This document shows positions 60,654 through 64,000 of a DNA stretch of 64,000 bases, piece after piece. Position numbers and translations under genes: made by a program. The notes beneath the pieces are model-generated. The model searched no databases. It saw nothing but the letters and a program-made list of their open reading frames with translations, and had not been told where the DNA came from. The stretch covers positions 38,093,001-38,157,000 of the forward strand of contig NC_068560.1 of the NCBI RefSeq assembly GCF_022201045.2, read 5' to 3'. Positions within the stretch are counted from its first letter, which is position 1, and every line of letters starts with the position of its first letter. Source of the DNA: Citrus sinensis. Its lineage: Eukaryota; Streptophyta; Magnoliopsida; Sapindales; Rutaceae.

Positions 60654-63105
60654 ATGGATATTGATATCGAGAAGAAACCGTCGAGTAAAATCGCCGGGAA
60701 ACCAATTCGATTACAGAGGCAGTGATTGCAAACAAATATAAAGATAATAATTAATATTTTCATTTTCTCAAAAGTCATCCGTATTTCTCGTCCTGGTCTT
60801 GAAAATCTGCGGCCGCAATTGCTAGAGCGGCAGGGGGCAGGAGAGCCTCTTGATGTATAGAAGAGGTTATTGTGGACGCTCCAAAAACACACGAAGTTCG
60901 ACTACGGATCACCTGTACGAGCGACATCACATTCTGGAAAATGAAGGTCTCTAATATATATCTTACAACTATTATCTTCAATTTGCTGAAATAAATTTAA
61001 GCTTTATGCTATGATCTTACAAATCCGTTCAACACGTCATACGGGAGAAAGGCAGGATTTTACCTTGGTTGGCCATGAAATGGACTCGCTGCTCAGCTTG
61101 TTTATGGCCCGTAAATTCAGCCTTCTGTTCTTCTAATTTGTAGCAAGCCTTGGCTTCAATCGCAGCTGCAAAATCAAGCTACTCATTCACTGTACATACA
61201 CGCACGGTGGGAGAGAGAGGAGAAAAGATGCACTGTACTTTTTCCTTAATATCAATCTTGAACAGTGAATTCCCTTAAATATTGTGGGGGCGTTCATGTG
61301 ATGATACAAAATTGTTCATCTCATTACAAACTAAAATAATATAATTAAAGGTTATATTTATTTATAATATGCGATTATAAAGGATGTAATAAAATTAGAC
61401 TTGTAAACACAATATATAATCACTTTATAAATGAGTGTATAAAAATTACTCCTTATTATTTGACATCAGTCATATATTAATTTGATAGAATAAAAAACAA
61501 TTAGAATAATTTATACTAGTCCACAATATGTTATAAATAAATCCAAGATAATTATGTCACATTTTATTTATATTATTTTATTTTGTTGTTAATATATACT
61601 GTATATTGGTTTTATCTTTCTTCATGGAATTTTGGTTGTTTTTCCAAAAATTCTATGGTCACAAGGCTATCAAGTAAGAAATAATATATTGTCGAGTGTT
61701 CTACCTTTCAACCTACCATTTTTATGAAAAAAATAGAATTATCAAGTAAAAGTTTATAATTTACACTGAATATGAGTCTTAAATAATAATTTTGATAAAA
61801 ATAATAAAAATATCATAGGTTTTTCATTATATAAATAGTGGATCAAATCAACTTAACTTTCAGGTTATAACTGCTAATGTTTACCGATAACTTTAATGTT
61901 ATATCTTTTAACCTATAATTATCTAATCTCAACAAATAAAGGTCATAGTGAACCGCGTTATTTAAGATATTGCAACTATCCATATTAATTAAGTAGAAAT
62001 TAAATTGAATTAGTATCACTATCACTATCTATTGTCAGTGCTAATAACGCAAGAAATTTAATATTAGCTGCTAGAATCATGATAACGAGAGAGTTTGCCA
62101 GGGGACGAATAATTAACAATAATAGTACGTATGCAGAATTGTGAAGAGTGTTAGGGAGAATGAGGACGAAATAGGAGAGGGAGATATTGTCATCCCACAC
62201 TTTGTAGCAGATTCGACCGAACGTGTAGACTGTAGATCAAAGAAGAGCAACCTATGTTCATCATTCCCCTTCGAGATCTCTTCTTGGAGGATGCCGAGAG
62301 ATAGGACAAACAGGTTCAAAGACCTAAGTGGAGAGACCGGACACCATTTTCTGTCTCTTTGAAGTTTTTCCAGGGTACCCTGCTGTAGACGTTGCCCATC
62401 TACTCAAAGTTGATTCTACTGTCCTCCAAATAGGGCACGCCTTCTAAGCTTTGATGTGTCAACAAGAAGCAGTCATTCAGTTTGTTCTGTATCACTTGCT
62501 TTTTAATTTGGTTGAATTCGACAATTCCAACAACTCCTATTTCGATTTTTACAGGCTTGGAAAACAGCATATGTGGAGGCTGGATCAACCGCTATTATAG
62601 TTGGCCTTATCTTGTACGGTACACATTAATTTGTTTGGTTGAGTAAGTGTTATGTGATATAATTGCTAACATATATATGCTCATAGTCATAGATATAGAT
62701 AATACATTTTTGTTATAATATAGAGGTTGCAAAGGTTGCAAGACTGTGCGGTGGCACAAGGATTACAGATGTGGATGTGAATCAAGAGAAATTTGAAATT
62801 GGTGAGTGAGATTCTAATGATATACAGTATTTGGCATTGGTTTGTCAGGGGATAATGGACACAACATCGTGAGATCAACCATTCCAAGCTTTTGATGTGT
62901 GGGCACCAGTTCTATTTTTATAGGCCACCGGAAACCATGAATTCTGATTGATATTCATCCACCTCAAAAAAAAAAAAAAAAGAAAAAAAAAAAGCTCGGA
63001 GTAACAGAGTTTGTAAATTCTAAAAACAGTGGGGATAAATCGGTAGGTGACGTCTTGCCCTCTCAATCGATTATCATACTCTCTGGCTGTAATATTTTAA
63101 TTCTA
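60654..63105 (+). pseudogene. Tandem ADH pseudogene
   Basis: A decayed copy of the neighbouring ADH gene with the same exon order. Exon 1-like sequence starts with an ATG at 60654 and reads MDIDIEKKPSSKIAGKPI, but its donor is changed (AGGCAG instead of AGGTGG). Exon 2-like sequence (about 60810-60946) lost the acceptor AG and the bases for the LCHS zinc-ligand region. Exon 3-like sequence is near 61625-61675. Exon 4-like sequence (about 62141-62460) has a stop in GAAGAGTGTTAGGG and changed structural Cys codons. Exons 5, 6 and 7 have matches near 62552, 62727 and 62992. Similarity ends about 63105, where an hAT remnant begins. Exons 8-10 are not in the window. Confidence 0.9.
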
Positions 63106-63106
63106 T

Positions 63107-64000
63107 AATGACTAAGGGCGTAGCCAGCATAGGACCAGGTGGGGCACATGCCCCACCTGGCTTTTAAAATTTTTTTTTTTATTGGTTTTCTGAAAAAAAA
63201 ATCTATATTTTATTTATTATTTATAAAAATACCTCAGGTGAATTGCGAAACTTTGAAAATGCCACATGTAATTTTAAAAAAATTTTATGTTGCCCCCAAC
63301 TTAAATGCCAAATTCTAAATAATTTGATTAGCTATTATAATTTCATAAAAAATAATAAAGACAAACAAGAGAACCATTTATCAAATGAAATCCATTAAAA
63401 AATCAATTAAAATAAGTGAAATCTAAACTTTACTCTTTTTTTTCCGTCTCTTCCATGGAATAAAGTGTGGTGGGTGGACTCCATAGCAGTCATCACCATG
63501 CGCGTGGATTTCTTCTCACTTTTCTTCTTACTTCAAGAGTTAAACATTCATTTTAATAAGGTAAACACTGAATTACTTTGTTGCTTAGCTTGTTTATGTC
63601 CAAAAGATTCATTTGCAGCTTTTAATAAAAAAAAGTTATTGCGCCTTACTCAACTTTATCCAAGAGATTTTTCTCCAGTTGATCTCATGGCACTAGATAT
63701 TCAACTTGATGTTTACATAATGGATATGCAATCTAGTGTTGAGTTTTCAGGATTAAATGGGATTAGCAATCTTCCACAAAAAATAGTTAAGACTAACAAG
63801 CACAAGATGTTTTCATTGGTCAATTTATCAGTCACATTATCATTACTTTTACCAATTGCCACCGCTACTGTTGAAAAAGTTTTTTCAACTATAAATTATG
63901 TGAAGAATCGACAACGCAATTAAATGAAAGATAAATGGTTGAATGAATGATAATCTGGCAGTATACATTGAAAAAGATTTATTTGATTGCATTGATAATG
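63107..64000 (+). mobile_element. hAT transposon remnant (TTF-type, internally deleted)
   Basis: The left edge taagggcgtagccagcatag followed by catgccccacctgg looks like an hAT terminus. A frame at about 63525-63923 encodes the C-terminal part of an hAT transposase of the TTF/MYM-type plant group: VDLMALDIQLDVYIMDMQSS and the dimerisation region LLLPIATATVEKVFS, ending NRQRN. The family normally continues, but here a TAA stands at 63921-63923 and a frame shift follows near 63949, so the protein is dead. The N-terminal and catalytic parts are missing, so most of the element was deleted. The right end lies beyond the window. Confidence 0.82.

Noticed and set aside
1-64000. CRISPR arrays, operons, phage or bacterial systems, tRNA and rRNA genes
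   Set aside because: None seen. The window is eukaryotic nuclear DNA with spliced genes. A tRNA scan by eye found no convincing cloverleaf; a covariance-model search would settle it.

Overview
This is a nuclear genome segment from a flowering plant, most likely a woody eudicot of the rosid type. It has short genes rich in GT-AG introns, AT-rich intergenic DNA, many MITE-type elements, and proteins that read like those of Arabidopsis and citrus relatives. I cannot fix the species from sequence alone. Gene models were built by joining open frames at canonical splice sites. In every model all exon phases close and the length matches the family.

Layout: (1) 1205-6548 (+) prolyl oligopeptidase POP. 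(2) 6549-9598, a decayed stretch with a broken copy of the POP 3' end and a scrap of PUS10. (3) 9599-14091 (-) tRNA pseudouridine synthase PUS10. (4) 14981-17875 (-) peroxisomal enoyl-CoA hydratase 2 ECH2. (5) 20227-24368 (-) chaperonin subunit CCT2. (6) 27588-31806 (-) an SKU5-similar multicopper-oxidase-like protein. (7) 33815-34730 (+) remnant of an unrecognised gene, split by a transposon. (8) 36911-37240 (-) a small membrane protein with a coiled coil. (9) 38333-41074 (-) tRNA thiolation enzyme CTU1/NCS6. (10) 43211-50020 (-) a large ubiquitin-like, BAG6-type protein. (11) 56098-59430 (+) a zinc alcohol dehydrogenase. (12) 60654-63105 (+) a decayed tandem ADH copy, followed at 63107-64000 by an hAT transposon remnant that runs off the window.

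The genes are mostly independent housekeeping genes and form no operon-like system. Two act on tRNA (PUS10, CTU1) and two in protein folding or quality control (CCT2, BAG6-like). From memory, the order POP - ECH2 - SKS5 - CTU1-like matches an Arabidopsis chromosome 1 block (At1g76140-At1g76170), with PUS10 in the sister block near At1g20410. That would make this a conserved ancestral neighbourhood, with CCT2 and the mobile elements as local differences.

I see no convincing novel molecular system. The more unusual items are two GC-AG introns in neighbouring genes, several MITEs with clean target-site duplications, a gene remnant split exactly at a codon boundary, a relic tandem duplication across the POP/PUS10 junction, and a large AT-repeat foldback element.
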